Origin: Persicaria tinctoria
Lineage: Eukaryota > Streptophyta > Magnoliopsida > Caryophyllales > Polygonaceae
Assembly: GCA_037127255.1 (NCBI GenBank)
Contig: JBANSL010000004.1
Span: forward strand, 85,766,627-85,830,626
Direction of reading: 5' to 3'
DNA: 64,000 nt
A program made the position numbers and the translations under genes. Of the stretch, positions 51,101 to 63,066 are shown one piece after another. Under the pieces are notes generated by a model. That model saw only the letters and a list, made by a program, of their open reading frames with translations. It did no database searches and was not told the origin of the DNA. Every line of letters starts with the position of its first letter. The first letter of the stretch is position 1.

Positions 51101-54100
51101 TACTAAAGAAGATACCTTCTGTCTAGTTTTGAGAGATGATAATGGTAATAGAAGATTTCTGAAGATAGAAGTTCGAGGTTACGAGGAAGGATCACGCTTC
51201 ATTGTTGTTTTTCGTCTGGGTTCAGCTAGAGGCCCTATAAGGTAGGTCTACTAAAAATAGAAACTACACTAGAATTGCATTCCTAAAAACCTCACACACA
51301 CATATATACATCACCCTAAAATAAACTTTAAAGAATATAGCATGTGAAGCAAGAGAATAATTGGGCATTCTCTCATGTATATAGTCTTCTGCAATGTGCT
51401 CTAATTTATTCAAGCTCCTGCTTTCTCTCTATCTATCTATTAGCAATGTGCGGTTGTACATGATTATATTATCTTGTAATCGACAGATTTGAGAATAGGA
51501 CAGCTAAGAAGAAAATCAGCATTCGGCAATCTGGATTTGGTGACGATTATTGGATTCAATTAGCACCTCTATCTACAACCAGATTTTCATGGGAAGATCC
51601 TTATGGTTCAAAACTCATTGATGTTAAGATCTACACTGAAAATTGCGCCGCTTTCTCAGAACTCAATTTGGAATCCACAACTCAATGTTCTCTTGAAGGA
51701 GAAGTTCAGTTTTCTATGGTGGATTTTGCTGATGTCAAAGTTGCTCGATTTTCAGACATTTATTCTTCTGAATTAGCTTCAGGAGTAGAGGGTGCCCTCA
51801 CAATGCCTTCTGGCAATTGGGGAGTTCCTCATATGCATAGAAAAGCTCAGAATACCTCTTCACCATTAGAGCTTATTGTTGAGTTTGGAGTGGTTGGTGT
51901 CTCTATTGTTGACCACCGACCAAGGGAGCTTTCATATCTGTACTTGGAAAGAGTATTTATATCATACTCCACTGGTTATGATGGTGGAACTACGAGTAGG
52001 TGAGACTGATGTATTACTGCATAGTCAGCTTCGCTATCCGTTTGTAATGTCATTAGGCTTCCCTAATTGAAACAGTTCATCATATGTCTACTGACATCTG
52101 ATAGCCATTTAATGTTTGAAAATTTTCTATCCATTCCAGTTCTACTCAATTATCATCATCTTCTATTTCTTCCAGGTTCAAGCTTATATTGGGGAGTCTG
52201 CAGCTTGACAACCAGCTACCATTAGCGTTGATGCCTGTATTACTAGCACCTGAACAAGCAAGTGACCTCCAACATCCAGTGTTCAAAATGACGCTGACAA
52301 TATGTAATGAAAATACTGATGGAATCCAAGTATACCCATATGTTTATATACGGGTAACGTTTTTCGCTTAATGTTCCTATGCATAGGCTATTAAATTGCA
52401 GCTTTTGTTCTGCTTATCTTGAACTTGGTTGTACTTTTAGGTAACCGAAAAGTGCTGGAGGCTAAATATTCATGAACCAATTCTTTGGGCTCTGTTGGAT
52501 TTCTACAATAATCTTCAGCTAGATCGTTTATCCGGGAGTTCAAATGTTACACAAGTCGATCCGGAGATACGCATAGAGTATGAATTGATTGGTTTAATCT
52601 CGTTCTAAGCTTCATACACTTTTCTTATCCTGGTTGTCACTGTTTTCCTTGAAGGAAAACCTTAGTAAACTTTTTGGGATTAAAACTCTAAAAAACTTCC
52701 ATTTAGCAAAAGAGTGATTGAGATCATCTGTAAATTCATCTTATCCATTGATTCTTCCCATTTGTTTGTCAATAAAGAATCCTCCCTGAAAGTGTAACAG
52801 CTGTTAACCATTTCCCATTTTTTTGGCCCTGATAATTGTGAGTTTTCGATGGATTTCTGTACATATATTCAAGCTAAAGACAGTTGTCCTATTTTTGCAG
52901 CCTCATAGATGTGTCAGAAATAAGGATAAAAGTCTCATTTGAGACAGCCCCAGCACAAAGGCCACATGGAGTTTTGGGGGTGTGGAGCCCAATCATGTCA
53001 GCAATTGGCAATGCTTTTAAGATTCAGGTCAGATTGTTGAAAGATGATTGTGTTATTTGCTCATCATTTTTTTTAATCGTCTTGATGAATTCTGATGGTT
53101 GTACGTACAAAACTTGAGCTAATTTAATTGTTTCTTTCCACACTGCCTTCTTTAGAATTTGGACATCAATTAACTGTTCCCTGGAGTTTTATTTGGCTAT
53201 TGTTTGCATCTTTGGTAGTAGAATTACTAAAAATATTCCTTAAAATAAATTGATGTCCCACAATATTGTCGGTAATTTTTAATTCATTCATTCATTTATT
53301 TAATTTTATCTGATAGACATCAAACCTATCACTTGCCATCAACAGCGTCTCGCTTGGTTGATTGACCTTGTGTACGCCTAATATAAGGTCCTGTTGCAGG
53401 TGCACCTGAGGAAGGTTATGCACAAGGGCAGATTCATGCGGAAAAGTTCTGTTGTTCCTGCTATTACAAATCGTATATGGAGAGATTTAATCCACAATCC
53501 CTTACATTTGTTATTCTCAGTTGATGTTCTTGGAATGACAAGTTCAACATTGGCTTCCCTTAGTAAAGGCTTTGCTCATCTCTCAACTGACGGACAGTTT
53601 CTTCAGTTGCGTTCGAAGCAGGTGCTTTGCTTTCTTTTCTATTTCATTGAATTCTTCAAGTGACCTGCAACATAACATTTGTATTATATCAGGTTTGGTC
53701 CAGGAGAATCACAGGTGTTGGGGATGGACTTATCCAAGGAACGGAAGCTTTTGCACAGGGTGTTGCCTTTGGTGTGTCCGGAGTAGTGAGAAAACCTGTA
53801 GAGAGTGCTCGTCAAAATGGTGTCATAGGACTTGCGAATGGCCTAGGACGAGCTTTTGTGGGATTCATTGTGCAGCCTGTGAGTGGAGCACTGGATTTTC
53901 TGTCACTTACAGTCGATGGAATTGGTGCTAGTTGTGCAAGATGTTTGGAGGTGTTAAATAACAGAACTGTGTTGCAAAGAATTAGAAATCCCCGTGCAAT
54001 ACATTCAGATGGCATTCTTCGAGAGTTCAGTGAGAGAGAAGCGGCTGGCCAGGTATGTTCTTTTAAACCCACCCCACACCACCCCACCCCACCCACCCAC

Positions 54101-56210
54101 CCACCCTAAAAAAAAGAAGAATTTTCCATTAAGAGATGTTCCTAGATCATGTTATTTTCTGCTTTTATAAAAAACGGGAATGGCTTGGTCAACTAGTATT
54201 AAGTGTTGATATTATGGATGCATGTGGAGAATTTAGCTAGCTATCATAAAACAAAATAGCATTTGCAATTCATGTGCTACTTGTCCTTTCCCCTTTCTCT
54301 TTATCCTTTAACACTGACTCTTGTACTACAGTCTTGCCTTCTGTGTGCTTCATTTTCTTAAAAAAGTTCATATGGTGATCCTGTTCTTCCTTTTTTTCGC
54401 TTTCAGATGCTTCTTCATCTTGCTGAGGCAAGTCACCATTTTGGTTGCACGGAAATATTTAAAGAACCGTCAAAGTTTGCCTTGTCTGATTATTATGAAG
54501 AACACTTTATGCTGCCACAGCAAAGGGTAGCATTGGTGACCAATAAACGAATTATGTTACTCCAGGTACTGGGGGAATGGCCCATATACTATGTAATATA
54601 ATATATAGAACCTGCTGTGACTTTTCATGATATTTTCTGTGTCTGATCTCCCCTCGTTTCCATCTGGTTGTGATAGCGCCCAGGTCCATATAAGATAGAC
54701 AAGAAACCCTGCAAGATCATGTGGGATGTGCCCTGGGAGGAGCTTCTAGCAATTGAATTGGCAAAAGCTGGACATCCTCAGCCGTCTCATTTGATACTTC
54801 ATCTGAAAACATTCAAGAGGTCTGAAGCTTTTGCTCGTGTCATCAAGTGCAATTCTGAAGTGGATTCCAACACTGGTGAGCCACAAGCTGTAAAGATGTG
54901 TTCAATAGTGCGGAAGATGTGGAAAGGGTACCAGTCTATTACGAAAAGTCTTGTTCTCAAGGTTAGGCTTTGGGTATATCAACTATCAAGTTATGTCGGT
55001 TGCCAAAGTTGTAGTGAGTTTGCAGGATTGATTCGGGATTATGCATTTTACAGGTACCTTCTAGTCAGAGAGAAGTACATTTCTCTTGGAGGGAACCTGA
55101 AACAAGAGCAGGTCTACACCGTCAAAATAAATCTGTTATCATGTCAAGAGAGCTGTCTTCATCTAGTACTCTCTCAGATGATAGCAGATTTGTTGAGCAC
55201 AGCATCAACTTCACAAAGATTTGGAGTAGTGAGCCTGACCCTAAAGGTCGCTGCACATTGTGCCAGAAGAAGGTGAATTGATGGCTCCATAATCCATATA
55301 CCTCCCCTTTTGAACTCAATGCTTTATAGTTGGTTCTTACGTTTGTTTTTCAGGTTTTGGGCGGTGATATATGTAGCATCTGGAGACCAGTATGTCCTCA
55401 TGGGTAAGTTCAAGCATTTGCCTCGGCTGGGAATCTCAATATAGTGATGCCGTGCTGGTTACCGTTTAGTGGGCAATTGCTTGTTTTGCAAAGTGATGTT
55501 TACAAATTGATAAGAATCAAGGAATTTACTCATCTTCCTTCTTTCTTAGGTATGTATGTATCGGGGATATAGCGCGCGTTGGCACCCATCCTCCAACTGT
55601 TGCCACTGTTTATCGTTACAATGAGCAACAGTTTGCACATCCTGTTGGATTTGACCTGGTAGGGATTTAGCTATGCTATATAAACCATTTCCAAGAGTTT
55701 GATGAAAACCCAGTTTTGGATCAAATGAATTTCCCAAATAACACCCCCCCCCTCCCCGCGGTTGTTTTTTATCTGAAAGCAAAAAGAAAAGAAAAAATAC
55801 ATTTACTTTGATTCCTGATTACGAATATTTTCTACTGTCATTACTCACTCCATTGGCAATCAATGTAGGTATGGAGGAACTGCATCGACGACTACAAGAC
55901 TCCTGCATCCATTTGGCTTCCACGTGCTCCCGAGGGGTACACTGCCCTAGGCTGTGTTGCTGTCCAGAGCTTTGCAGAGCCAGAACCCGGGGCAGTCTAC
56001 TGCGTTGCGGAATCGCTGGTGGCTGAGACGGGCTTTGAAGAACAGGAAATTTGGGCCGCCCCTGATTCTTACCCCTGGGGTTGTCACATTTACCAGGTGC
56101 AAAGCGACGCTCTTCATTTCTTAGCATTGAGACTACCTAGGGAAGAGATGGAATGGAAACCCATGAGAGTTCTTGAACACTCGATGTCGAGGTCAGATGA
56201 GCCACAGTGA
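42109..56210 (+). CDS. VPS13M1: VPS13-like protein, C-terminal part (22 exons, 1733 residues)
   Basis: Exons 42109-42306, 43185-43227, 44447-44565, 44660-45166, 46097-46873, 46961-47034, 47141-47486, 47573-47671, 47741-47896, 51060-51241, 51487-51999, 52176-52353, 52441-52577, 52901-53027, 53400-53621, 53693-54052, 54407-54565, 54677-54961, 55054-55272, 55354-55403, 55550-55658, 55869-56210 (TGA). All stay in phase. In order: second half of a C2-like domain (VKWSEAFFFKVDS, ILTDMGKGDPVGFFSAPL); the VAB/SHR-binding region (GPWTTVRLNYAAPAACW onward) used for adaptor binding; the amphipathic C-terminal lipid-binding segment (GDGLIQGTEAFAQGVAFG); a PH-like domain (VALVTNKRIMLLQ); and a VPS62/DUF946-type tail (SIWLPRAPEGYTALGCVAV). 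The frame looks maintained, yet the first exon has no in-phase partner upstream. It may be expressed from its own promoter, be part of a decaying gene, or reflect an assembly collapse. Confidence 0.85.
43797..44112. mobile_element. MITE-like element with long terminal inverted repeats
   Basis: The left arm gggcgaaatcgggttatacc (from 43797) and the right arm ending tatacccaattttgcc (to 44112) are inverted matches over about 45 bp with several mismatches. The interior is AT-rich and non-coding. Target-site duplication unclear. In a VPS13 intron. Confidence 0.6.
45530..46030 (+). repeat. Local duplication flanking the intronic MITE
   Basis: About 115 bp around the MITE (45533-45597 joined to 45835-45885) recurs at about 45910-46030, both beginning aagttgattatatagtta and ending near atgatcttttttt. 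The second copy has no MITE. Confidence 0.8.
45598..45834. mobile_element. Stowaway-type MITE (237 bp) in a VPS13 intron
   Basis: Ends CTCCCTCCGTTAATTA (left) and, read inward from the right, CTCCCTCCGTTAATTA. TA duplications at 45596-45597 and 45835-45836. Interior shows matching tgtcgtttta / aaatgaca arms. Confidence 0.9.
48112..48420 (+). mobile_element. SINE-like element in a VPS13 intron (copy 2)
   Basis: Same family as 33340-33685. Contains tcttggaaacaccctct, gggtgcgtacatcc, cagaccct and gggattcactggg in the order seen at the 3' end of Au/TS-type plant SINEs. No target-site duplication found. Confidence 0.6.
48900..50955 (-). mobile_element. 5'-truncated LINE in a VPS13 intron, with inverted 5' end
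   Basis: The reverse transcriptase frame (50779-49235) gives the orientation; the 3' UTR runs to lower coordinates with an undefined end. At the 5' side a 25-bp arm (50816-50840) is repeated inverted at 50931-50955 with one mismatch, and ctttgaggatgaa occurs at both about 50765 and 50903. That pattern fits an inversion during target-primed insertion. Confidence 0.7.
49235..50779 (-). pseudogene. LINE reverse transcriptase fragment (514 codons)
   Basis: Minus-strand frame open to a stop at 49235. Contains RT motifs GLRQGDPISPLIFVL and LAYADDIILMSRG (catalytic Asp pair), then RYLGIPI and WNSKTLSYAGRVELI, and a C-terminal zf-RVT domain (CHLCNQALESHEHIFFAC). The endonuclease and first RT motifs are missing. 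Upstream, the M-E-K-A-Y motif (about 50793) is in another frame, so there is also a small frameshift. Not autonomous. Confidence 0.9.
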
Positions 56211-57349
56211 TCTTGTCTAGGGTCAGGGGCGAGAAATTGGTGTGCAGTGTTTCAAATTGCAGTGTATATATTCTCTATTTGAAATTTTGAAACATAGATG
56301 CATAGAGGCTTCGTGTGCAGAGAGGCTTCGTGTTTATATTTTGAGTGGTTAGAGGCTTCGGGTTCGAATGAGCTTGTGCTTGATGTTGATGGTTATACGA
56401 ACAAGGCCATGATGAAGAAGCTGATGCATCTCATGTTTCCCATGCTCTGCATCAGTGTGTAATAAATTCAACCGTGACTCTGAAGTTGCTTGATGCTGTG
56501 GGAAAAATCATTGTTTTTTTACGATTTGACTTATTTCCTTGTCGTCCCTGTCTCCTTTCGTTCTGGGTCTTTCGGAAGCACTCTCGATTCATTCAGGAAA
56601 AGAGTGTATACATTCTGACTCCATACATTGTTTAATCGCTGGATTTATTGGATGGTTGTCATTTCGATTTAAGGAGCTTGTTGAAAATAATGTATTCAGG
56701 TGACATTACCTTAAACTAGGAAAGATAATGCAAAATCTCCAAACATACACACGCCTAAACAATATTGCGGGTAGGTTTGGCTAAATAAATCAATAAGCAT
56801 TTACATTTACATTGGCTGGAAATCTCTGGGAAGAAAAAACGAACTAAAATTTTACTATTTTTTTGTCTTAAAGTGTGTTGAGTTGATATTAGAAATTTTC
56901 TTTAAAAATTTTGTATTTTTTTACCATATTTAGGAGTGATAAAATCTCAGTGAAAAAACTAAATAAAATACTTATTTCGTCTAAATTAATATAAAAGGCG
57001 TGTATTTCAATCTTTAGCCCATCACAATTCTAAGTATTTAGCTTCTTAATCTATTTAATAAAAACAATATCATAATTTGAGTTCAGTGTATAATTTGTAA
57101 CGATTTTCTTAGTGATGTCCACAAAACTAACATTGCATTTGGACCGATCTATGGAATTGAAGTCTAAAACTTCGACAGTAAGCCATATTCAGAGCAATTT
57201 TCCACGAAATGGCTTAACAAATCTTGTCCACGGTGATTACAAGTTGTCGTAGCTCATCTAGTTATAAACCACGGAATGATCGCACCCGATAAAGCCTATA
57301 TCACAAACACTATTTCTTGGTAGACTAGATTGTAAAATATTATTTTCTT
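56211..57349. other. VPS13 3' UTR and AT-rich intergenic sequence
   Basis: The first ~300 bases are the likely 3' UTR of the VPS13 C-terminal part. About 56534-56660 is a worn copy of the SINE-like 3' motif (gggtctttcggaagcactct ... attgg). The rest has no recognised gene. Confidence 0.5.
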
Positions 57350-57471
57350 ATTATTATTTTTTATAATCTTAGTTTAATTCGATCCAGCTCAATCACTCTA
57401 CATATAAATCGAGTAAAATGGATTGAGCATGAAATATAATCTCATAACCACTATACCAACTTGTGATTGGT
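57350..57471 (-). mobile_element. SINE copy related to the 24.4 kb element, degraded
   Basis: Read on the minus strand from 57471 it begins accaatcacaagttggtata, matching the head of the 24381 SINE (accaatcacaagttggtgta) including the A-box-like region. The B box is worn, and I see no clear target-site duplication. Confidence 0.6.
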
Positions 57472-57829
57472 TCTTTGTATCCTCTGGTGTTATTACTTGT
57501 TTAGCAAGCCTAGAGATGAAGCAAACCAATCCGCCCGATTTCATCTGATCCTCGCGTTTGTTTCCGCCACCATCCAAGTATTCCTCTGCAAGCAAGAACG
57601 TATGTTACCAAAAATTAACACTTGGTGGACTGAGTATGCTAAAACATTTCCCTAAATACACAAATGATGACTACTTTACCTCTGTTGGTGTTTGGAACGT
57701 TGAATGAACTCAGTAGATACATCCTTCCCTTCCAATGATGACAATTGACAACACTCTTCTTATGTCATATTGTCTATTATATGCAATATCTGATAAAGGT
57801 ATTCATAAAATTTCAAATTTTAATTAGTA

Positions 57830-57945
57830 AACAACGCAATTCTCGGGTTGATAACAACGCAATTCTCAGGTTGATGACAAGACTCGTACGTGCAGAGGAT
57901 TCACATGTGCGCCATTGAATTGCTGATTGAGATCTCCGAATTGTA
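57830..57945 (-). pseudogene. Older Copia gag fragment, left of the nested element
   Basis: Joined at the 5-bp duplication ttgta to 62616 onward, the minus-strand gag frame continues without a break across the insertion (GLQ|FGDLNQQFNGAHVN) to a TGA near 57869. It contains two 23-bp tandem copies starting aacaacgcaattctc (57830-57852 and 57853-57875). The rest of the older element is deleted. Confidence 0.65.
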
Positions 57946-58069
57946 TGTAAGTGTTTGAAGAACTGAGTCCTTAACCGATCTCAGAGGCCTACTCATGTAT
58001 ATATATCAATGGGTGAAAACCCGAAGGTACAATGGTAACTGTACATGTATAAATAATATAATGCTAACA
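57946..58069 (-). repeat. 3' LTR of the 58-62 kb Copia element
   Basis: 124 bp, starting tgtaagtgtttgaagaac on the plus strand; four differences from the 5' LTR. Confidence 0.95.
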
Positions 58070-61000
58070 TCCTCCCTCAGTCGCAGCTAGAGGTGAGCGA
58101 ATAGCAAGACTGGAACGAAAAGAAGTAAAAAGAGGAGTAGGTAAGCCTTTTGTGAAAATGTCCGCATACTGATGTGCAGAAGGGACATGAAGAACTCGGA
58201 CCTGGCCTAGGGCGACCTTCTCTCTGACGAAATGGATGTCAATTTCGATATGCTTCGTCCGTTGGTGCTGAACTGGGTTCGACGACAGGTAAACAGCGGA
58301 GACATTGTCGCAGTAGACCAGTGTAGCCGATCGAAGGGGAACCTGGAGTTGGCAGAGAAGGTTGCGGAGCCAGCAGGTCTCAGCGACGGCGTTGGCAACA
58401 CCACGATACTCAGCCTCGGCACTCGAGCGGGAGATGGTGGCCTGACACTTGGAGGACCACGAGACCAGATTGTCGCCGAGGTACACCGCGAAACCAGATG
58501 TAGAGCGTCTAGTTTCAGGACAACCCGCCCAGTCAGCGTCAGAATAGGCGGTGAGGGAGTCAAACCTGCTGCGAGCGAGATGTAAACCCATGTCAGAGGT
58601 ACCCTTGATGTACCTGATTATCCTCTTGAGCGCCTGAAGATGGTGCTCGCGGGGATCATGCATGTATAAGCAGATCTGTTGTACGGCGAAGGCAATGTCC
58701 GGTCTGGTGAATGTCAAATACTGGAGAGCACCGGCCAGACTGCGGTCGACAGGGGTGGTGGCGGGTTTGCAAGACGTCATGTCGGCCTTGTCGACGATCT
58801 CAAGAGCGTACTTCTGCTGATGAAGGAACAGGGTAGTAGGAGTGCGTGACACAGAGACCCCAAGGAAGTAGCTCAGGGAACCGATATCAGTCATGGCGAA
58901 CTCTGATCGCAGCAGGGCCATCAGCCTTGACATGAGCGATGTAGAGGAAGCGGTGAGCACGATGTCGTCAACGTACAGGAGAAGATAGGCAGTGTCAGAC
59001 CCTGAGTGGAACACAAAAAGGGAGTGATCAGACTGACTGCCCTGAAATCCAATGCCAGTGAGGTACGTGGAGAACCGCTGATACCAGGCGCCTTCAACCC
59101 ATAGAGAGACTTCCGGAGAAGGCAAACGTGAGATGGGCGGGTGCGATCATAGAAGTCTGGCGGCTGATGCATATACACAGTCTCCTGAAGGTTGCCGTGA
59201 AGGAAGGCATTCTTGACGTCAAGCTGATGGATAGGCCAATCCTTAGTAAGGGCGATGCTCAAAACTGTGCGGATGGTAGCCGGTTTGACGACCGGGCTGA
59301 AAGTCTCATCACAGTCAACCCCAACCTCCTGTGACTTGCCGTTGACCACTAGCCGAGCCTTGTGTCGCTCTAGAGTTCCGTCTGACCTGTACTTATGCTT
59401 GAACAACCACATGCAGTTAATGATATTAGTGTCCCGAGGCCTTGGAACGAGGTCCCATGTGCCATTTTTAATAAGAACACTAAACTCATCCATCATGGCA
59501 GCTTGCCAGTTCGGGTCCTGTAAGGCCTTGTGGGGCGACTTGGGGAGAGGAGATATGTCGGGAGACGGAGTGAGAAGGTTGTATTTGGGGTTAGGTTTGA
59601 AGATGCCGGACTGCGACCGGGTCTTCATGGAATGGGCGGGGGGTGCAATCGGAGGTTGGTGGGTAAGAGGGGTTGCCTGCTGAGGGGGAAAGGGGGGGCG
59701 GGGGGGGTGCGGCGGGCGCTGCCGGGGGGGTGTACCGGGATAGGCAGGGGGGGGGGGGGGTGCGGCGGCCGCTGCCGGGGGGTGTGCCCGCCGCATGGGT
59801 TGCGGCGCCCGCCGCCAATCGATTTGGGTGGGGGTTTTGGGCAGGGGGTTGATTCCGGATGATGCTTGTTGGAATAGGTGGCGTAGGAGGGGTGGGAATT
59901 CGTCGGAATTGGGTGGTGTGGGTGGGTTGGGGACAGCAGGGGTGGGTGGTGTGGCGAAGGGGAATGTCTGTTCGTCGAAAATCACATGGCGCGAATCGAC
60001 AACCCGATTTGTATCCAAGCGAAGACAACGGTAGCCTCGATGGTGTGGGGAGATGCCCAAGAAGACACATTTAGTGGATCGTGGGGATAGCTTGTGAGGG
60101 GCGGTGGCACTCATGTTGGGAAAACAGAGACATCCAAACACTCTAATGTGATCGTAAGAGAGGTAGCGCTTGTAGAGTGCCAAGGTTGGGATGGAGTTGC
60201 CAATGACTTTGGATGGAAGTATATTGTGGAGATAGGTGGCCATGTGAAGCGCCTCAACCCAAAAGGGGAGGGGGAGAGAGGCGTGATGTAGGAGGGTTCT
60301 AGTTTTGTCATTGAGGGTGCGGATAATACGTTACGCTTTGCCATTTTGTGGAGAGGTTTGGGGGCATGAGAAGCGGAGTGATATCCCATTTTGTTGACAA
60401 AAGGAGCGAACAAAATTGTTGTCAAACTCTCCTCCCATGTCGCACTGAATAGCCTTGATGGGCAAAGTGAATTGAGTGCGGAAAAATGTGTGAAAATTGA
60501 CAATGTGACTTTGTGTTTCCGATTTGTGACGTAGGGGAAAAACCCAAACAAAATTGGTGAAATCATCAAGGACAATCAAATAGTATCGAAAACCACTAGC
60601 ACTTGAAATAGGAGATGTCCACAAATCACAATGCAAAAGATCAAAAAGTGCAAATGTACTGGAATGAGAAATGCTAAAAGGAAGACGCTTGCTCTTGGCG
60701 ATTTCACAGGAAATGCAAACGCCAGAGGCTTTATTACAAGAAATTAAATGACTAGTGCGGAGACATTGGAGCACGTGGTCGCCGGGATGGCCAAGACGAG
60801 CGTGCCACAAGTCCAAACGATGGGCGACGAAGGCGGTGGGGGCGGTGGGAGACTGTGGGCGAGCTTTGGTGATGGGGTAGATGTCGCCAGAACTATTGCA
60901 GCGCATGATTGGGGTCCCCGTACGAAGATCCTTCACAAGAAAACCAAACGGGTCAAATTGGACAGCCACGTGATTATCGACGGTAAATTGACGAACAAAA

Positions 61001-62259
61001 ATGAGGTTTTTAACAAGGTCAGGGGCAAGCAGGACTTTGTTGAGGCGTAGGGGTGGGGCATTGGGAAGGGTTGTGTGACCCGAACCGACAATTTTAAGAG
61101 ACTCGCCGTTTCCGACATAAACAGACGGTAAAGTGCTCGAATTAAAAACAGTTTGTAGGTTACCTGGTGCGTTCGTCATGTGAGAGGAGGCCCCGGTATC
61201 CATGTACCAGTTGTCGTCCGGCTGCTGGAGTCCCATGGTGGAGAAAGCGGCGGAGAGGTTGGTGTGCATGGGGTGCGCTGGAGGCTGTTGTGAAGCGTAC
61301 ATCGCCGGGGATGGGGCCCGCTGCTGTGGCGGATGCTGCGTATAGACCAACTCTGGCGGGGGGTATCCCGCCCACGTCGGATAAGGGCAGGGCGTCGGAG
61401 CGGGGGACCATTGCTGCTGCGGGTACCACTGCCCAGGCGGCGGCCGCTGCATTTTGCTGCGGCCGCTGTTGTTGCCGCCTCTGTCGCGTCCTCCGCGTTG
61501 TTGGGGTTGTCTGGGTTGGGTGTGGGGAAGGGGGTCCGGGGCTATGAAATCCTTGGAGGAAACAAGGACATGGGAAGGGCCCTGGGGGCGTCCCTGACGG
61601 CTCTCCTCCCTGGAAAGCATGCTGCGAGCCACCATGAAGGTCGGAAGTGGCGATGTGTTGCTGATCATGCCACCGACGACATCAAATTTGGTGGAAAGGT
61701 CGTTGATAAGTTGAAGAACAAGGCGTTCTTCGCTAACTTTGTGCCCAACATCGCCTAGTTGATTAGCGATGGCTTTGATGGCGAGGCAGTAGTCAGAGAC
61801 GGTGGAGAAGCTTTCCTGACGGATGTTGATGAACTTTCCCTCAAGATCCGCTGCCCTAGCGGATTGATTGTCATGGAAGAGGCCCTTTATGCGGAGCCAG
61901 ACATCACGGGCGGTAGAGTTTGGTTGGAGGACGGTAATCAGGACGTCCTCAGAGATGGTGGCATAGATCCATCCAAGAACGATGGAGTCAAGGCGGTTCC
62001 AGACGGGCTCAGGGACATCAGTCGGACGATCAGAGCCGTCGATGTGGGTGATGACGTCCTGAGCCTTACAGGCGGTTTGGAAGAGCTCCGCCCATGTGTG
62101 GTATTGGACCTTTTTAAGATCTAGGGTTAGGGGAATTTGATTTTTGACGTTGGTGACGGATTGAGCGGAGTGAAAGGGGTTTTGTGGTGGTGGTGGAGGG
62201 TTAGGGTTGGGTGGAATGGGGTTAGGGTTGATTGGGTTGATAATCTCGTCGGTAGACAT
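58064..62259 (-). pseudogene. Copia gag-pol polyprotein with nonsense and frameshift mutations
   Basis: Probable start MSTDEIINPINP at 62259. Gag (UBN2-like; KVQYHTWAELF, ARDVWLRIKGLF) has no visible CCHC zinc knuckle. Protease DTGASSHM, integrase (HARLGHPGDHV; core from LLHCDLWTSP) follow. The first frame ends at TAA, 60333-60331, in NGKA*RIIRTL, an in-frame nonsense change. The same frame then resumes through the rest of integrase and RT (KARLVVNGKSQEVGVDCDETFSPV, LDVKNAFLHGN) to LYGLK near 59100. There a short deletion shifts the frame into 59125-58064, which carries YVDDIVL and RNase H (DADWAGC, SSAEAEYRGVA). Not translatable as one protein. Confidence 0.9.
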
Positions 62260-62491
62260 CGAGAAGGGGTGGGAGATTGCGGCGGAAGGGAGAAAGGAGG
62301 AACAGGGGGCGGCGGCTGTAGGGAGCGGCGGCGGCGACAAGAGGGGGAGGCGGCGGCAGGAGGGGGCGGCGGCGGCGGCTGGGCTGGCGGCGACGACTAG
62401 GGTGTGGCGGCGGCATCTTGGGGCTGCGGCGGCTTGGTGGATCGTTAGGTGTGAAACAAAAATTAGGGTTTCACACAAAAGCTTGATACCA

Positions 62492-62615
62492 TGTAAGTGT
62501 TTGGAGAACTGAGTCCTTAACGGATCTCAGAGGCCTACTCCTGTATATATATCAATGGGTGAAAACCCGAGGGTACAATGGTAACTGTACATGTATAAAT
62601 AATATAATGCTAACA
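62492..62615 (-). repeat. 5' LTR of the 58-62 kb Copia element
   Basis: 124 bp, starting tgtaagtgtttggagaac on the plus strand. The primer-binding site adjoins its inner edge. Confidence 0.95.
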
Positions 62616-62771
62616 TTGTAGACCTCCAAATGCAGGTGGAGCTATCGGACAAATTGGATTTTGTTGTCCTGTATTCAGAATAGGAGGTGATGATCCAGCA
62701 CCAACACCTCTTCCAACACTAGCACCAGTTCCCGAACTCTGTCCGACGATCGGCGATCCACGACCGGCCAT
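62616..62771 (-). pseudogene. Older Copia gag start, interrupted by the nested element
   Basis: Minus-strand frame starting MAGRGSPIVGQSSGTGASV at 62771 and running into the insertion at 62616. Its continuation lies at 57945 and below. An LTR and primer-binding site lie just upstream, consistent with a Copia 5' end. Confidence 0.7.
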
Positions 62772-62869
62772 TTTCGAGCTCAAAGATCCAGACAACCAGA
62801 TCAGAAATGCAAGCGGAAGCAATCAATTCACGAATGAGAACACAAAGAAACTTCAGATCCGTCTCTTGC

Positions 62870-63066
62870 GCTCTGATACCATGAGGAAATGTGACGAAGA
62901 ATCAATTCAAACCATCACAAATGGAGATGGAAACGAAACTCTCCAAGAACACATACAGAACTTCAATTGAAGGAAACAGAAATTGAACAACTGAGCTCTA
63001 CAACAACCGGAGTTCAGTTATAAGCTCTAACAGATTCTAACCACTAACTAGGAAGGGGAAATTACA
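62870..63066 (-). repeat. 5' LTR and primer-binding site of the older Copia remnant
   Basis: TGGTATCAGAGC on the minus strand (62881-62870) is an initiator-Met primer site. The LTR starts at 62882 on the plus strand; its far end is placed at 63066 only because tgtaatttcc on the minus strand gives a TG start. That boundary is a guess. Confidence 0.5.

Larger units (their letters stand above)
57946..62615 (-). mobile_element. Copia LTR retrotransposon (4,670 bp), nested in an older Copia
   Basis: LTRs of 124 bp (57946-58069 and 62492-62615) differ at four positions by eye. Target duplication ttgta at 57941-57945 and 62616-62620. The primer-binding site TGGTATCAAGC (initiator-Met tRNA) adjoins the right (5') LTR and the polypurine stretch GAGGGAGGA adjoins the left (3') LTR. 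The internal region carries gag-pol on the minus strand with two disabling mutations. Confidence 0.95.

Noticed and set aside
59128..62512. Several long plus-strand frames, many Gly/Val/Arg-rich
   Set aside because: They are antisense to the Copia gag-pol and arise from its GC-rich, Pro/Ala-rich coding sequence.
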